Positions 5,824 to 7,659 of a stretch of 7,659 nt of DNA are shown piece by piece. The stretch is from Thioalkalivibrio sp. (lineage in GTDB: Bacteria > Pseudomonadota > Gammaproteobacteria > Ectothiorhodospirales > Ectothiorhodospiraceae), in assembly GCA_007136145.1 (NCBI GenBank), contig SLHN01000122.1, forward strand, positions 1 through 7,659. The letters are read 5' to 3'. The notes beneath the pieces were generated by a model. The model searched no databases and was not told the origin of the DNA. It saw nothing but the letters and a program-made list of their open reading frames with translations. The translations under genes were made by a program, and so were the position numbers. Each line of letters starts with the position of its first letter. Positions within the stretch are counted from its first letter, which is position 1.

Positions 5824-5922
5824 TCAGCAAAACACTGCATCATGGCAGTCAGTGCACACGTTCAGTGCACCCAGCTCCCAACACCCATGGCAGGGGCGCG
5901 AGTCGTCCCGAAGCATCAACAT
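5824..5922 (-). CDS. Possible 32-aa cysteine-rich mini-protein coupled to the sigma54 regulator
   Basis: Start ATG 5922, one base after the regulator's stop (TGAGATG), a typical layout for translational re-initiation; a second in-frame ATG is at 5916. There is no strong Shine-Dalgarno site of its own. The 32 residues include five cysteines arranged C11-x2-C14-x8-C23-x2-C26-H27-x4-C32 (CHGC, then CTDCHDAVFC). This spacing resembles a zinc-ribbon knuckle pair, and CTDCH also matches the haem-attachment pattern CxxCH. However, no signal peptide is present, so haem binding is unlikely. The stop TGA follows directly after the last Cys. I know no such family. The same DNA carries repeated CACTG/CAGTG half-sites, so the ORF might be a by-product of an enhancer sequence. 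Confidence 0.4.
   Translation of the reverse strand: MLMLRDDSRPCHGCWELGALNVCTDCHDAVFC
5833..5870 (-). promoter_or_regulatory. Candidate enhancer (upstream activator site) for the sigma54 regulator
   Basis: The plus strand shows ACTGC (5834-5838), 6 nt, GCAGT (5845-5849), a perfect dyad. Around it are CACTG (5833-5837), CAGTG (5850-5854) and CAGTG (5863-5867). The 9-mer TCAGTGCAC is repeated directly at 5849-5857 and 5862-5870. The cluster is about 135-170 bp upstream of the -24 element, within the range used by sigma54 activators. It is not a recognised site for a named regulator. Confidence 0.35.
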
Positions 5923-5923
5923 C

Positions 5924-7261
5924 TCAACTCGGGCGCAGGCGGGGTTCCAGCCGCTGTAATTTTCGATAAAGAGTGCGCTCGGAGATGCCAAGCCGGCACG
6001 CCAGATCCTCGCGGTCACCCGAAAACTCGGCCACCACTCGCGCCAGATAGCGTTGTTCCAGTTCCGCCAGCGGAACCACCTCATCCCCGGGAGGGGAACC
6101 TTTCGTCGCTGACTGGAAATCCAGATCCAGGGCCAGATCGGAAACGTCGATTGCATCCCCGTCCGCCAACAAGCTGGCGCGTTCGAGAATATTCCGCAAT
6201 TCCCGGATGTTTCCCGGAAAATCCATCTTCCCGAGAGCCGCCAACGCCCCCGACGTCAGGCGCTTACCTCGCGCCGACGGTAGCCGTTCCAGCAAGGCAT
6301 TCACCAGCAGCGGGAGATCCTCCCGGCGCTGGCGCAAAGCGGGCAGAGCGATCGGGAACACACCGATCCGAAAATACAGGTCGAGCCGGAACTCGCCCGC
6401 GGCAACCTGCGCCTTGAGGTCCCTGTGTGTCGCACAAATCAGCCGGAAATCGGCATCCAGCGGTACAGCGCTGCCGACACGACGAAAGCGACCAGTTTCC
6501 AGCAACCGAAGCAGCTTCACCTGCATCGACAACGGAATATCCCCGACCTCATCCAGGAACAGGGTGCCACCACGCGCAGCCTCCACCAGACCGGCCTTGC
6601 GGTGGGTGGCTCCGGTAAACGCGCCCTTTTCGTGTCCGAACAGTTCGCTTTCGAACAGGGACTCGGTCAGACCGGCACACTCGACCGGCACGAACGGCCC
6701 CTCGCCACGGGAACTGGATTCGTGGATCGCCTGCGCCACCATCTCCTTGCCGGTGCCGGTTTCGCCCAGCAACAGCACTGCCACGTTGCTGGGGGCAACC
6801 CGCTGCATCAACTCCAACATGCGCAGGAACGGCGGCGATCGGCCGACCATTCGGTCGACGCTTGGCTGTGGGCTGGCCAGCCGTGTATGTCGCAGAATTT
6901 CCAGCACGAAACGGACTTTGCCATCGGTGTCCGGAATCGGGTGAGTCTCGACGTCCACGTGTTCCTCGCCTCGCGGCGTGTGATGCACATGCATCAGCCG
7001 GCTGACCTGCCCCGACTCGGTGGCCAGCCGCAGCGGACAGTCTTCCCCCGCCTGATCGCAGGGTACGGAATAGCCATGCGACACCTCGAAACAGCGCCGA
7101 CCCTCGGCAACAGGGGTTCCACCGAAGATACGCGTGTAGGCCGCGTTCGCCGCCAGGATGTAATAGTCGAGATCCAGCAGTACCGCCGGGTCCCGATGCG
7201 TGTTCAGCACCGCGGACAGATCGGGCGGAATTCGGCCACCTGCCCATTCTGTTTCTTTCAA
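5924..7261 (-). CDS. Sigma54-dependent transcriptional activator: PAS - AAA+ - Fis-type HTH
   Basis: 445 aa with a TTG start at 7261, supported by AGGGG (7273-7269) 7 nt upstream; no in-frame ATG occurs near it. Residues about 12-125 form a PAS sensor domain with C57, C68 and C75 in GRRCFEVSHGYSVPCDQAGEDCPLR, a cysteine pattern seen in some PAS sensors and suited to metal, Fe-S or redox sensing. The AAA+ domain (about 136-365) has Walker A GETGTGKE (166-173), the sigma54-contact loop GAFTGA (213-218), Walker B GGTLFLDE (231-238) and the sensor/arginine-finger region ATHRDL and FRLDLYFRI. The C-terminus (about 398-440) is a Fis-like HTH (LACRLGISERTLYRKLQRL). There is no response-receiver domain, so the signal is probably sensed directly. 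It should hydrolyse ATP to open sigma54 promoters. A matching promoter lies downstream on the same strand, and a 32-aa ORF starts one base after its stop. Confidence 0.93.
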   Translation of the reverse strand: MKETEWAGGRIPPDLSAVLNTHRDPAVLLDLDYYILAANAAYTRIFGGTPVAEGRRCFEVSHGYSVPCDQAGEDCPLRLATESGQVSRLMHVHHTPRGEEHVDVETHPIPDTDGKVRFVLEILRHTRLASPQPSVDRMVGRSPPFLRMLELMQRVAPSNVAVLLLGETGTGKEMVAQAIHESSSRGEGPFVPVECAGLTESLFESELFGHEKGAFTGATHRKAGLVEAARGGTLFLDEVGDIPLSMQVKLLRLLETGRFRRVGSAVPLDADFRLICATHRDLKAQVAAGEFRLDLYFRIGVFPIALPALRQRREDLPLLVNALLERLPSARGKRLTSGALAALGKMDFPGNIRELRNILERASLLADGDAIDVSDLALDLDFQSATKGSPPGDEVVPLAELEQRYLARVVAEFSGDREDLACRLGISERTLYRKLQRLEPRLRPS

Positions 7262-7516
7262 GTTCGTTCCCCTGCCATTTCTGACAGTTTGCAGACTACC
7301 ACCAAGCCGCTTCCCCGTCGTTTACCATCGCCGAATCCTGCTCCATCATGTCCCGATGCATTTCTGGCGATCCGATCCATATCAGGGTGTCAATGTGGGC
7401 AGCGAATTGCACCGTTCGAGGCCCGGGAGCCCAGGGTCCACAGCCAGCGTGGTATCGGTGCGGTTCGGCTGCGCCTCACGGCACCCTACGCGGGTTCTTT
7501 CACGCTAAACTGAGTC
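7262..7516. other. Divergent intergenic region
   Basis: 255 bp between the minus-strand sigma54 regulator and a plus-strand ORF at the right edge. It should hold promoters for both. I see only the regulator's ribosome-binding site (7273-7269) with confidence. No clear sigma70 or sigma54 promoter, tRNA or terminator was recognised. Confidence 0.4.
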
Positions 7517-7659
7517 ATGGATCATCAGACATTGATGAACGCGCTGGAACTGGGGCGCGCCGTGCAGCAGCGCTTCGAGAACCTCGAGTACATCCGCCTG
7601 ACCGAAACGGTCTGCGGGTACCCGAGAGGCAGCGTGGTGCTGCCGGGCAGCACCGTGCC
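7517..7659 (+). CDS. Unidentified ORF, 3' end outside window
   Basis: ATG 7517 is the first start after an in-frame stop at 7511-7513, and the frame stays open for 47 codons to the window edge. It begins MDHQTLMNALELGRAV and continues through a charged helix (QQRFENLEYIRLTET) to a segment VCGYPRGSVVLPGSTV rich in Gly, Pro and Val. The upstream ribosome-binding site is poor (only CTGAG near the start). I do not recognise a domain in this short part. It is divergent from the sigma54 regulator and could be a target of it, but no sigma54 promoter was seen upstream. Confidence 0.5.
   Translation, partial: MDHQTLMNALELGRAVQQRFENLEYIRLTETVCGYPRGSVVLPGSTV

Noticed and set aside
5849..5857. CxxCH in the 32-aa ORF as a c-type cytochrome haem site
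   Set aside because: There is no signal peptide and the protein is too short to fold around a haem; a metal knuckle is more plausible if the ORF is real at all.
6425..7513. Plus-strand open frame of 362 codons opposite the sigma54 activator
   Set aside because: Shadow of the activator gene, which has all AAA+ motifs; no domain in the antisense product.

Overview
The window reads as chromosomal DNA from a GC-rich bacterium. Coding is dense, intergenic gaps are short, Shine-Dalgarno sites are clear, and one short AT-rich patch (about 5720-5770) stands out. The families present fit a gammaproteobacterium, possibly of the Chromatiales/Ectothiorhodospiraceae type: a class V alanine/serine-glyoxylate aminotransferase, the paired rSAM/selenodomain-associated transferases, a ferredoxin-reductase-like fusion and a PAS-AAA-Fis sigma54 activator. 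That placement is inferred from memory of gene families, not from a search. No rRNA, tRNA, CRISPR array, insertion sequence or origin was seen.

Left part, plus strand (1-1913): the 3' part of a PLP aminotransferase is followed 10 nt later by a MntA-type minimal nucleotidyltransferase antitoxin. This overlaps by 11 nt a HEPN-family toxin of the HepT type. The motifs fit the type VII (AMPylating antitoxin) toxin-antitoxin class, but the HEPN motif histidine is asparagine here.

Middle part, minus strand (5185 down to 1993): a probable four-gene operon. It starts with a 498-aa protein joining an HTH-like N-terminus, a coiled coil, a plant-type 2Fe-2S ferredoxin domain and a ferredoxin-reductase-like module whose usual flavin and nucleotide motifs are degenerate. 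Then come a family 2 glycosyltransferase (TIGR04283 type) and a nucleotidyltransferase-like partner (TIGR04282 type) with an ATGA start/stop overlap, and a small two-helix membrane protein.

Right part, minus strand (7261 down to about 5310): the most interesting stretch. A sigma54-dependent activator with a cysteine-bearing PAS domain is followed one base after its stop codon by a possible 32-aa cysteine-rich mini-ORF. Next is an AT-rich region with a sigma70-like promoter, then a close match to a sigma54 promoter (5685-5700) pointing away from the regulator. About 46 nt after the predicted start of transcription lies a 24-aa hydrophobic ORF with a strong ribosome-binding site, and about 220 nt beyond it an intrinsic terminator (5310-5333). 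Together these look like a self-contained circuit in which the activator drives a transcript of about 365 nt carrying a micropeptide and/or regulatory RNA. A cluster of repeated CACTG/CAGTG half-sites at 5833-5870 lies at the right distance to be the activator's enhancer, although it falls inside the cysteine-rich mini-ORF.

At the right edge a plus-strand ORF of unknown function begins at 7517 and runs out of the window.
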